From positions 267,908 through 331,907 of the forward strand of contig JBDVKF010000076.1 of assembly GCA_039960995.1 (NCBI GenBank): a stretch of 64,000 nt of DNA, in the 5' to 3' direction. Under the pieces are notes generated by a model. The model was not told the DNA's origin. It made no database searches and worked only from the letters and a program-made list of their open reading frames with translations. Positions 17,705-25,741 of the stretch are shown in pieces. Source of the DNA: JABSSA01 sp039960995 (GTDB lineage Bacteria; Pseudomonadota; Alphaproteobacteria; Rhodobacterales; Rhodobacteraceae). A program made the position numbers and the translations under genes. The first letter of the stretch is position 1, and each line of letters begins with the position of its first letter.

Positions 17705-18928
17705 TCAGCTCTCTGTGTCTGAGTTTGTGGCTAGTGTTGCAAGAACTGCATCAGTGTCTTGTCCAAAGCGGGGTGGGGGAGTGCGATAAGTGATGGGTGT
17801 ACCCGAAAGTTTCAAAGGATTCCCCAACACACGTACTATACCTTCTTCGATATCGTCGCGGGGAATTTCGACGACACTTTCACGCGCGACGGCTTGGTCA
17901 GATTGCAAAGCCTCTGAAACATTATGAATTGGTCCCGCAGGCACTTTGACAGCATTCAAGCGGGCCAGAATGTCGGCCTTAGGCAATTGTTTCAACCGGT
18001 CAGCAATGTGTTTCGTGATATCAATTCGATTTTCTATCCTCAGCAAGTTTGTAGCAAATCGAGGGTTTGCCCCAACTTCTGGCAAATCGATTGCATCACA
18101 AAGCCTAAGAAATTGTGAATCGTTTCCAACTGCGAGGATCAAGTGTCCATCCGATGCCTCGAATGTGTCATATGGCACGATGTTTGGGTGTGCATTGCCG
18201 CGACGGACTGGCAAATTTCCAGATGTTAGAAAATTGCACCCTTCATTGATCAACCATGCCATTGATGAATCGACCAATGACAGGTCAATGTGTTGGCCTT
18301 CCCCGGTTTTGTCGCGGTGGCGTAAAGCGGCCAGAATGCCGACTGTCGCGTACATACCGCACATCACGTCAGCGATGCCTACGCCAACTTTATTCGGAAC
18401 GCCGTCTGGCTCTCCGGTCAAGGACATGATGCCCGAATACCCCTGAGCCATCAAATCATAGCCCGGTTGTGCGCTGTTTGGTCCTGTGTGCCCGAACCCG
18501 GTTATCGAGCAGTAGATAAGTTCGGGTTGTGCAGCCAACAGCGTGTTGTGATCCAAGCCGTATTTATTTAGCCCACCAGGCTTATAATTCTCGATAACCA
18601 CATCTGCTCGCGCAGCCAGAGCGCGAACTTGCGCCTGCCCCTCATCGGTTGAAATATCGATTGCGACAGACAGTTTGTTGCGATTGGCCGCCATGAAATA
18701 GGCCGACAAATCAGTGGGCTCTCCGGTTTCGTCTGTTGCGTAAACCGGTCCCCAGCTGCGCGTGTCATCACCACCAGTTTTTGGGTTTTCAATCTTTATG
18801 ACAGTCGCACCAAGATCGCCCAGCAATTGCGTGCAGGTGGGACCAGCCAAGATACGGCTGAGATCTAAAATAAAGAGCCCATCTAGCGCGCCGGGGGTAC
18901 TGCTTTGCACATTAGATGCGTCCGTCAT
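17705..18928 (-). CDS. CaiB/BaiF family III CoA-transferase
   Basis: Family III CoA-transferase that moves CoA between carboxylic acids through an aspartyl-CoA mixed anhydride. It has 407 residues. Motifs include LSRILAGPTCTQLLGDLGA (residues 23-41), VIENYKPG, and GVGIADVMCGMYA, which carries the catalytic Asp. The family covers formyl-CoA:oxalate, succinyl-CoA:mesaconate, carnitine and other reactions; the substrate here is unknown. The start overlaps the end of the upstream ThDP enzyme gene by 17 bp, so the two probably act in one pathway. Confidence 0.88.
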   Translation of the reverse strand: MTDASNVQSSTPGALDGLFILDLSRILAGPTCTQLLGDLGATVIKIENPKTGGDDTRSWGPVYATDETGEPTDLSAYFMAANRNKLSVAIDISTDEGQAQVRALAARADVVIENYKPGGLNKYGLDHNTLLAAQPELIYCSITGFGHTGPNSAQPGYDLMAQGYSGIMSLTGEPDGVPNKVGVGIADVMCGMYATVGILAALRHRDKTGEGQHIDLSLVDSSMAWLINEGCNFLTSGNLPVRRGNAHPNIVPYDTFEASDGHLILAVGNDSQFLRLCDAIDLPEVGANPRFATNLLRIENRIDITKHIADRLKQLPKADILARLNAVKVPAGPIHNVSEALQSDQAVARESVVEIPRDDIEEGIVRVLGNPLKLSGTPITYRTPPPRFGQDTDAVLATLATNSDTES

Positions 18929-20546
18929 AGGCTCCTCGATCGATCATTGCGGCAATCACTGTGAACGTTTCGGCCGCCATAGCCGCATCAAGCGCGGTGC
19001 GCAACTCGGCCCGTGACGTAACGGTATGCGCCGCACCACCAAACGCTTTACCGATCGCTTCAAAATCATGGGTCGCAAACTCGACCCCGGCGTTCGGCAA
19101 CTGTCGCTGGCGTTGCTTCAGTTCTATCAACGCAAGCGAAGCATCAACAAACACGACAAATATAGTGCGCAATCCAAGTTCGGATGCGGTCGAAAGCTCT
19201 CCGGCGGTCATTAGAAATCCAGCATCGCCAGAAAAACTGACAATAGTGCGATCCGAATCAACGACCTGAGCCCCCATAGCGATCGGCATGGCGCACCCCA
19301 TCGTGCACAATGCGGAACTTTGCATAAGGCCACGCGCCTCGAAGCACGGCCACATCTGGCTGAGCAATATTCGATGCGCACCGCTATCCGCTGTGGCCAA
19401 TGCGCTGCGGGGCACCGCTTTGCGGGTTTCGTCGATAACTGCCGCGGGGCCCCATGCGTCATCGGTTGGAAACGCAGCCTCTAAGGCAGCTTTGGTGGAA
19501 CCGATTTGCCCATCCACCCAAGTGTCGCGTGGTGTTTGCCCATCGGAAAGTGCAGCCAATGTAGACGCACAATCACCGATCACATTCATTGTGCCTTGAT
19601 GCATATAGTGGTGGTTTGGTTCGGCAGTGATGTCGATCATCTGCTGAATGCCCGGTTGGTAAAAGTCCCGCCAACCGGTACGCATTTCAATCGGGTCGTA
19701 TCCCAAGCCAATTATAAGGTCGGCCTGCGCGACAAGCGGCAGCAAAATTGCATCAGCTTTGGGCGACAACCCGGCACCACCGAGCGAAAGTTCATGGTCT
19801 TCGGGCAGCAACCCCTTGCCTTTGTAAGTGGTTATCACGGGCACATTGAACGCTTCGGCAAATGCAATCAAAGCGCTGCTTGCGTCTTGGTTTACTGCGT
19901 CCACACCGGCGATAATGATCGGCTTTTCGGATTGCGCCAATAACGCGCGCGCCTCGGTTAGGGCGGAATTTGCAGGAACAACAGGCACCGCAGGCGATCG
20001 TCTTGCCAGCACTGATGCATTGACAGTTTCGACCGCAACCGAAATGGGAACATCGATATGTACAGGGCCGGGTCGCCCTTCTTGCGCAATTGTGACTGCC
20101 TTGTCCGCAATGACATCGGCGGCACCAGCATTCAGGGTGTAGGTGGCCTTGGTGATCGGGCGAAAAACTTGGTTCTGATCTAACACCTGATGCGTGTAAG
20201 TCTGGGCTTCGTCAGCGTCGACGCATCCCGCCAAGACGATCAATGGCACACGATCTTGGTGTGCATTCGCGACCGCGTTGATCCCGTTCAATGCACCGGG
20301 TCCGACAGTCGCAACCAAGATACCCGGTGCCCCAGTTCTATGCCATGCACCTTCAGCCATAAACGCCGCTGCATTTTCGTGTTTGGCCAAAATGAACTGA
20401 ATGCCTGCGCGCTCTAAAGCGTCTACTAAGGTAAGCACTTCGCCGCCGGGCATTCCGAAAGCGAAACGACATCCAGCTTCAAACAAACGGCGGGCCAAAA
20501 TATCGGCGGCGCGAGGCGGGTTCGGCGGTTGAAGACGGTCGTTCAT
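18912..20546 (-). CDS. Thiamine-diphosphate enzyme, acetolactate synthase-like
   Basis: ThDP-dependent enzyme of the acetolactate synthase/benzoylformate decarboxylase superfamily. I start at ATG 20546 (MNDRLQPP), giving 544 residues. The cofactor-activating Glu is at 57 (AKHENAAAF) and the diphosphate-binding GD begins GDAGFLMTAG. The residue 27 after that Asp, normally the Mg2+-ligand Asn, is Asp (VFVDAS). Members include acetolactate synthase, oxalyl-CoA decarboxylase and 2-hydroxyacyl-CoA lyase; the partner CoA-transferase makes an acyl-CoA lyase or decarboxylase role conceivable but unproven. Confidence 0.82.
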   Translation of the reverse strand: MNDRLQPPNPPRAADILARRLFEAGCRFAFGMPGGEVLTLVDALERAGIQFILAKHENAAAFMAEGAWHRTGAPGILVATVGPGALNGINAVANAHQDRVPLIVLAGCVDADEAQTYTHQVLDQNQVFRPITKATYTLNAGAADVIADKAVTIAQEGRPGPVHIDVPISVAVETVNASVLARRSPAVPVVPANSALTEARALLAQSEKPIIIAGVDAVNQDASSALIAFAEAFNVPVITTYKGKGLLPEDHELSLGGAGLSPKADAILLPLVAQADLIIGLGYDPIEMRTGWRDFYQPGIQQMIDITAEPNHHYMHQGTMNVIGDCASTLAALSDGQTPRDTWVDGQIGSTKAALEAAFPTDDAWGPAAVIDETRKAVPRSALATADSGAHRILLSQMWPCFEARGLMQSSALCTMGCAMPIAMGAQVVDSDRTIVSFSGDAGFLMTAGELSTASELGLRTIFVVFVDASLALIELKQRQRQLPNAGVEFATHDFEAIGKAFGGAAHTVTSRAELRTALDAAMAAETFTVIAAMIDRGAYDGRI

Positions 20547-20764
20547 TCGGGCTCCTGAATTTGATCGCACTTCATTGTCATGACTTGCGTTTAAGGGCAA
20601 TTCACGCCTGTGTTGGGCAATGTTTCAAAATGCGCGGTTTAATGCACAATTATGCATTTAAGCCCCAAGCAAAGGAAAAGCGGAGCATGTGCTAGTTTTT
20701 CTACGTGTCAGTATGGATTAAGCGGACCGGCTCAGGAGATTAATCGAGTGCCAGTTTGCTTTTT

Positions 20765-21331
20765 TCAGCGTCGCCGGTCGCGTCGCGCGCTCATAGGTTG
20801 GAACGCTACGCCCACATGCGCTTCGCAATAGGGTTTGCCTTGTTGTACAGGTAATCCGCAAAACCAAAAATCGTCGGTCGCTGGGTCACCAACAGGCCAT
20901 TTGCAGGTCCTTTCGGTCAGCTCCATCAAATGAAGTTTCTTGGCCTTTTTCTCGACCTCGTTTACCTTTGCCAACGCCTCGGGGCTGATCTCATTTGCAG
21001 AGGGTTGTGGAGGCAGCGGCTGCCCTGCCGGAATAATCTGGCGACGCATTGGCGTGGCAGATTTGGTTTCCATGACAGGCTCTTTTTTGGGTGCTGTCTG
21101 CGTTTTGGGCGGATCCTTAGGTTCCGCCTTAGGTGCAGCCTTAGGCTTGGCTTCTGACTTGGCTGTGGATGTGCCCCCACCGCCGGTGCGGTTTGACAAT
21201 CCAAGGCGATGTACTTTGCCGATTACAGCATTCCGCGTCACACCACCCAACTCTTTGGCGATCTGACTTGCGGATTGGCCTTCGCCCCACATCTTTTTCA
21301 ACAGGTCGACGCGTTCTTCCGTCCAGGACAT
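20765..21331 (-). CDS. gcrA: GcrA cell-cycle regulator
   Basis: Sigma70-associated cell-cycle transcription factor of alphaproteobacteria that reads GANTC methylation made by CcrM. The 188 residues start with the conserved MSWTEERVDLLKKMWGEG and the helix-turn-helix SASQIAKELGG...RNAVIGKVHRLGL. A Lys/Pro/Ala-rich linker (about 55-120) leads to the C-terminal RNA-polymerase-binding domain with CKWPVGDP and FCGLP...YCEAH. A stable hairpin lies in the 80-bp gap upstream. Gene and context are typical for Rhodobacteraceae. Confidence 0.95.
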   Translation of the reverse strand: MSWTEERVDLLKKMWGEGQSASQIAKELGGVTRNAVIGKVHRLGLSNRTGGGGTSTAKSEAKPKAAPKAEPKDPPKTQTAPKKEPVMETKSATPMRRQIIPAGQPLPPQPSANEISPEALAKVNEVEKKAKKLHLMELTERTCKWPVGDPATDDFWFCGLPVQQGKPYCEAHVGVAFQPMSARRDRRR

Positions 21332-21348
21332 TGTTTCCCCAATTTCAT

Positions 21349-21373
21349 AAGGCGGCCACGAATGGGCCGCCTT
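21349..21373 (-). terminator. Hairpin between the EamA gene and gcrA
   Basis: Perfect 9-bp stem (21349-21357 with 21365-21373) around a 7-base loop. It lies 18 bp upstream of the gcrA start and 39 bp after the EamA-gene stop. No T-run follows on either strand, so it could be a weak terminator of the EamA transcript or a structure in the gcrA leader. Confidence 0.45.
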
Positions 21374-21411
21374 GGTCTCATCAAACTATATTCTAGTCAG
21401 CTGACGCCAAA

Positions 21412-22311
21412 CTACAAGGCGCTGACGTTTTTTCGTGCGGCGATTCCTTCGCGCCATGCCAAAAGTAAGGCGCCGCCAAGAATCATTCCCGCTCCGATCA
21501 GAGTTATTATATCGGGTATGACGCTATAGAAATAGATGTCGTATAACGTTGCAAATATCAGCGTTGCATAGCTGAAAGGCGCAACAAAGGATGCATCCGC
21601 GCGCGCCATGGCATTGACAAAAAAGCTCTGCGCGACGGCCATAGAACAGCCCAAACCGGCAAGCATCATCCATTGTAGCGTGTTGGGCATTTGCCACACC
21701 CAGATAACAGCGCAGCTGGCAATCGCGCAGCCAAGCAGATTGTTAAAGAATAAAATCTGCAACGGCCCTTCGCGTCCGGCCAGTTTTTTGGTGATCGTCA
21801 GTTCAAGCCCCATGACCACAGCGGCACCCAAAGCTAAGAGGGCCGCAGGTTCAATCCCGCTTGGGCTGGGGCGAATTAATATGACTGCGCCCAAAAAGGC
21901 GATGATCGCAGCACGCCAACGCCAAGGCCCCACACGTTCACCCAAGATGGGAATGGCCAAGATCATGCCAAACACAGGGTTCAGAAAAGTAATCGCAGTC
22001 GCATCAGCCAAAGGAATATAGGCAACCGCCGCAAACATCAAAGTCACTCCGGCCCATCCGCTGATCGTTCGAATGCCATGCAGTTTCCAATGAATACGGG
22101 TTATGCGTGGACGAAGGATCGCAACGCCTGTGGAAATGGCCAAAAAGGCAAATGCGAACCGTCCAAAACTGACCTGAAAGGGATGAAGTGGTGGCCCAAA
22201 TTGCCCGCTACCCAAAGCTTTGGCCAAAAGCATTGAGGCTGCAATGAACATGGTCGCGATACCAATGAACACGGCTGCCAAAGCAGGATTTTGTGTTTTG
22301 GGTTGATACAT
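21412..22311 (-). CDS. EamA/DMT-superfamily exporter
   Basis: Inner-membrane transporter of the drug/metabolite superfamily, 299 residues with ten predicted helices built from two EamA repeats. The first repeat ends with ATAITFLNPVFGMILAIPILGE and the second with SYATLIFATLYDIYF, the usual helix pair near the end of each repeat. Family members export amino acids, nucleosides or other small metabolites; the substrate cannot be assigned. It stands alone, divergent from argD across a 266-bp gap. Confidence 0.85.
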   Translation of the reverse strand: MYQPKTQNPALAAVFIGIATMFIAASMLLAKALGSGQFGPPLHPFQVSFGRFAFAFLAISTGVAILRPRITRIHWKLHGIRTISGWAGVTLMFAAVAYIPLADATAITFLNPVFGMILAIPILGERVGPWRWRAAIIAFLGAVILIRPSPSGIEPAALLALGAAVVMGLELTITKKLAGREGPLQILFFNNLLGCAIASCAVIWVWQMPNTLQWMMLAGLGCSMAVAQSFFVNAMARADASFVAPFSYATLIFATLYDIYFYSVIPDIITLIGAGMILGGALLLAWREGIAARKNVSAL

Positions 22312-22577
22312 GCAGTGCGCATGCGCGTATCGAAGTCGCCGTGCAAGCAGAAAAGCATCTGGTCAAAGCCTAAATGATGCCCTAAGCAGGCCCTCATGAT
22401 CATGTTGCAGACACCCCGACGATTCTGAACTTATCAGCCTATGGGCTGAGCATGATCCCTTTTTGTTGTTTCATCGCAATAGCGGCCTGACCAACCCAAT
22501 CACTCTTAACATATTGACCTGCCCGCACCGCTCATGCACCAAACACGTCTGAGCCTGGGCCATCCAAGGAGGATCCG

Positions 22578-23759
22578 ATGATCCCGTCATTATTGCCGAC
22601 TTACGCACGCGCACCACTTTCTTTCGTCAAAGGCGAAGGCACATGGTTGATCGAAGCCGACGGCCGACGTTTTTTGGATTTAGGGGCCGGTATTGCGGTC
22701 AATGCCCTTGGTCATGCGCACCCGGCGTTGGTTCAGGCCATTACGGACCAAGCTGGCGCGCTTTGGCATGTGTCAAACCTGTATGAGATTCCACAACAAA
22801 AAGCATTGGCTGACAAACTCGTCGACGCGACATTTGCGGATACCGTGTTCTTTACAAATTCGGGAACGGAAGCTTGCGAATTGGCCGTGAAAATGGCGCG
22901 TAAATATTGGTATGAAAAAGGATCCGAGGACAAAGTGGACATCATCACTTTTTCTGGCTCTTTTCACGGTCGGTCATCTGCCGGTATCGCAGCCGCCGGG
23001 TCCGAGAAAATGACCAAAGGGTTTGGCCCATTATTGCCCGGATTTACACATCTGGATTGGGATGATGAAGAGGCGATCGAAGACGCAATTTCTGCTGAAA
23101 CGGCAGCGATCCTTGTTGAGCCGATCCAAGGCGAAGGTGGCATTCGCCCAATGCCTGACGACAAACTTAAAGGGTTGCGCGATCTTTGCGACAAACACGA
23201 CATTCTTTTGATTTTGGACGAGGTTCAATGCGGCGTTGGCCGGACTGGTCGGTTGTTCGCCCATGAATGGGCGGGGATCACACCCGACATCATGATGGTT
23301 GCCAAAGGCATTGGCGGTGGGTTCCCATTGGGAGCTGTTTTGGCCACAGAAGATGCAGCAAGCGGCATGACTTTGGGCACCCATGGAACGACCTATGGCG
23401 GCAATCCTTTGGGGTGTGCTGTTGGGTGCGCCGTCTTGGATACGGTAAACACGCCCTCATTTCTCTCCGATGTCAGCCGAAAAGCGGGGGCTTTGCGCCA
23501 GAAGTTGGAAGGTTTGGTCGCTTCGCATCCAGATGTTTTCGAAGAGGTTCGCGGTTTGGGTCTGATGTTGGGCCTGAAATGCAAGGTTCCCAATGTTGAT
23601 GTTGTCAAAGCGGGTTATGATCAGCAGGTGATTACCATTCCTGCAGCTGACAACGTCATTCGATTGTTGCCGCCTTTGACGATCTCGGATGATGAGATCA
23701 GCGAGAGCATTGCGCGGCTTGATCAAGCTGCATCCGCCCTGACCGACAGCGTTGCGTGA
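22578..23759 (+). CDS. argD: Acetylornithine aminotransferase
   Basis: PLP-dependent class III aminotransferase converting N-acetylglutamate semialdehyde to N-acetylornithine in arginine synthesis; often also used for succinyl-diaminopimelate in lysine synthesis. The 393 residues show FTNSGTEACELAVKMAR, FHGRSSAG, the PLP-site Asp in LILDEVQCGVGRTG, and the Schiff-base Lys in VAKGIGGGFPLGA. A strong AAGGAGG ribosome site precedes ATG 22578. argF follows 76 bp downstream, the common alphaproteobacterial arrangement. Confidence 0.95.
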   Translation: MIPSLLPTYARAPLSFVKGEGTWLIEADGRRFLDLGAGIAVNALGHAHPALVQAITDQAGALWHVSNLYEIPQQKALADKLVDATFADTVFFTNSGTEACELAVKMARKYWYEKGSEDKVDIITFSGSFHGRSSAGIAAAGSEKMTKGFGPLLPGFTHLDWDDEEAIEDAISAETAAILVEPIQGEGGIRPMPDDKLKGLRDLCDKHDILLILDEVQCGVGRTGRLFAHEWAGITPDIMMVAKGIGGGFPLGAVLATEDAASGMTLGTHGTTYGGNPLGCAVGCAVLDTVNTPSFLSDVSRKAGALRQKLEGLVASHPDVFEEVRGLGLMLGLKCKVPNVDVVKAGYDQQVITIPAADNVIRLLPPLTISDDEISESIARLDQAASALTDSVA

Positions 23760-23835
23760 CCTCCGCACGACTTAAACTTAGGGAACTGCCCGTGGTCCCC
23801 AAACCGCGGCGTTCCCCGACAAGATTGAAATAGAT

Positions 23836-24762
23836 ATGAACAATTTCCTCGATATTCACACGACACCTGCCCAAGATCTGCGGGTCATGATCGATCAAGC
23901 ACGGCATATGAAAACGGCAAGGTTGGGACGACCACGAGGTGCGGCTGATGACGAACGGCCTTTGGATGGGCACGTTGTTGCATTGATCTTTGAAAAGCCG
24001 TCGACCAGAACGCGCGTGTCTTTTGATGTTGGTGTGCGTCAAATGGGGGGGCAAACCATGGTTTTGTCCGGCTCTGACATGCAGCTTGGGCATGGCGAAA
24101 CCATTGCGGATACGGCGCGGGTTCTGTCGCGCTATGTCGATCTGATCATGATCCGCACATTTGACGAAAGTGTATTGCAGGAAATGGCGGAATTCGCGTC
24201 TGTTCCTGTGATCAATGGCCTGACGGATCGCACGCATCCCTGCCAAATTATGGCGGATGTCATGACCTACGAAGAGCATCGCGGACCGGTAAAGGGCGTA
24301 AAGGCTGTTTGGTGCGGCGACGGTAACAATGTCTGTGCGTCTGTCATGCATGCCGCCGCCAAGTTTGGATTTGATCTGACCTTTACAGGCCCGGCGCAGC
24401 TTGATCCCGAAGATGAATGGCAAAAACTGATGCGTGATGCGGGGCAGAAATTCATAGTCGAACGGGACGCTGAAAAAGCGGTGCAAGGCGCTGACCTGAT
24501 ATTTGCAGATACATGGGTCAGTATGCATGACGCGCAATCTGCGCGAGAACGCCGCCACAACATGCTGCGCCCGTATCAAGTCAATGATGAATTGATGAGC
24601 CATGCCAAACCAGATGCCGTGTTCATGCATTGCCTTCCCGCACATAGGGAAGAAGAAGTAACGTCGTCTGTTATGGATGGTCCAAATTCCGTGATTTTCG
24701 ACGAAGCGGAAAATCGTTTGCATGCGCAAAAGGCGGTTATGCGTTGGTGTTTAGGTGTCTGA
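23836..24762 (+). CDS. argF: Ornithine carbamoyltransferase
   Basis: Transfers the carbamoyl group from carbamoyl phosphate to ornithine, giving citrulline. It has 308 residues; the carbamoyl-phosphate site FEKPSTRTRVSF, the HPCQIMAD motif, the ornithine-binding VSMHD segment and HCLPAHREEEV near the C-terminus are all intact. It sits downstream of argD in the same orientation, and its stop overlaps the GTG start of the next gene. Confidence 0.96.
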   Translation: MNNFLDIHTTPAQDLRVMIDQARHMKTARLGRPRGAADDERPLDGHVVALIFEKPSTRTRVSFDVGVRQMGGQTMVLSGSDMQLGHGETIADTARVLSRYVDLIMIRTFDESVLQEMAEFASVPVINGLTDRTHPCQIMADVMTYEEHRGPVKGVKAVWCGDGNNVCASVMHAAAKFGFDLTFTGPAQLDPEDEWQKLMRDAGQKFIVERDAEKAVQGADLIFADTWVSMHDAQSARERRHNMLRPYQVNDELMSHAKPDAVFMHCLPAHREEEVTSSVMDGPNSVIFDEAENRLHAQKAVMRWCLGV

Positions 24763-25741
24763 GCCTAAACGCATCGCTATTGCAGGGGCGGGGGCCATAG
24801 GCCTTTTCGTTGGTGGCCAGCTTTCTGCGGCTGGGCATGATGTAATCTTTCTGGGACGCAAGCGTTTAGCGGATGAAATTTCCTCAGCGGGCCTGCACCT
24901 TACGGATGTAGAAGGGCGCGCGGCTGATTTTGAAAGCATCACCTATGAAACAGATGCTGCTTGTTTGGCTGGGGCTGATGTTATTCTGGTGACAGTGAAA
25001 TCATCGGCAACCAGCGATATTGGGAAATCCATCAACCAATTTGCGCCATCTGCAAAGGTAATCAGCCTGCAAAATGGCTTGTCGAATGCCGACATGTTGC
25101 GCGCCGTGGCACCATTGGCCGATGTGCGATCAGGGGTCGTTGCTTTCAACGTCGTTCAAACCGGGCCCGGTATGTTTCGCAAAGCGACCAGTGGCGGGGT
25201 GCAGATCGAAGACGCAAGCGGGTCATTGGCGCGCGATTTGAATGTGCCGGGATTGCCGGTCGAATGCTTTGCAGATTTGAAATCGGTGCAGTGGGGCAAG
25301 CTGTTGGTCAATCTGAACAACGCTTTGAATGCCTTGTCTGGGGACACATTGCACAATCAATTGCAATCTCTCGAATGGCGACGGGTTCTGGCAGATCAAA
25401 TGCAAGAAACGTTGACCGTACTGGGCGCAGCAGGCATCAAACCTGCACGTTTCACAGCGGCCCCAGCCGCTCTTGTTCCGTATATTCTGCGTTTGCCAAC
25501 GCTGCTGTTTCGCCGCATCGCCTCACAAATGCTCAAGATCGATCCGGCAGCGCGATCATCGATGCAGGATGATCTACACCATGGTCGCCTGACCGAGATT
25601 GACGCTTTACAGGGTGCAGTTCTGAAGCTAGCGCAGACACACAACGTGCCATGTCCTGTCATTCACCGGGTCGTGGATGCCATCAAAGCAGCGGAAAAGA
25701 CCGAAGCCGGCGCGCCGCGGCTACAGCCATCTGAGATTTAG
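24755..25741 (+). CDS. 2-dehydropantoate 2-reductase (ketopantoate reductase-like)
   Basis: NADPH-dependent reductase that would convert ketopantoate to pantoate for coenzyme A synthesis. It has 328 residues from a GTG start that overlaps the argF stop by 8 bp. The Rossmann motif GAGAIGLFVGGQL is at residues 10-22, the conserved SLQNGLSN segment is near 107, and the catalytic-Lys helix reads KLLVNLNNALNALSGD. Paralogues acting on other 2-keto acids are common, so PanE function is probable rather than certain. The 3' end overlaps convergent hrpB by 4 bp. Confidence 0.85.
   Translation: MSEPKRIAIAGAGAIGLFVGGQLSAAGHDVIFLGRKRLADEISSAGLHLTDVEGRAADFESITYETDAACLAGADVILVTVKSSATSDIGKSINQFAPSAKVISLQNGLSNADMLRAVAPLADVRSGVVAFNVVQTGPGMFRKATSGGVQIEDASGSLARDLNVPGLPVECFADLKSVQWGKLLVNLNNALNALSGDTLHNQLQSLEWRRVLADQMQETLTVLGAAGIKPARFTAAPAALVPYILRLPTLLFRRIASQMLKIDPAARSSMQDDLHHGRLTEIDALQGAVLKLAQTHNVPCPVIHRVVDAIKAAEKTEAGAPRLQPSEI

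Noticed and set aside
22434..22465. 6-bp stem TCAGCC/GGCTGA followed by a T-run upstream of argD
   Set aside because: Stem is short and it lies between divergent genes where no terminator is needed; arginine attenuation could not be supported by a leader peptide.
23698..24729. Long antisense frame (343 codons) opposite argF
   Set aside because: It is the mirror of a perfectly conserved ornithine carbamoyltransferase; the product has no family character and is rich in His/Arg as expected for an antisense shadow.
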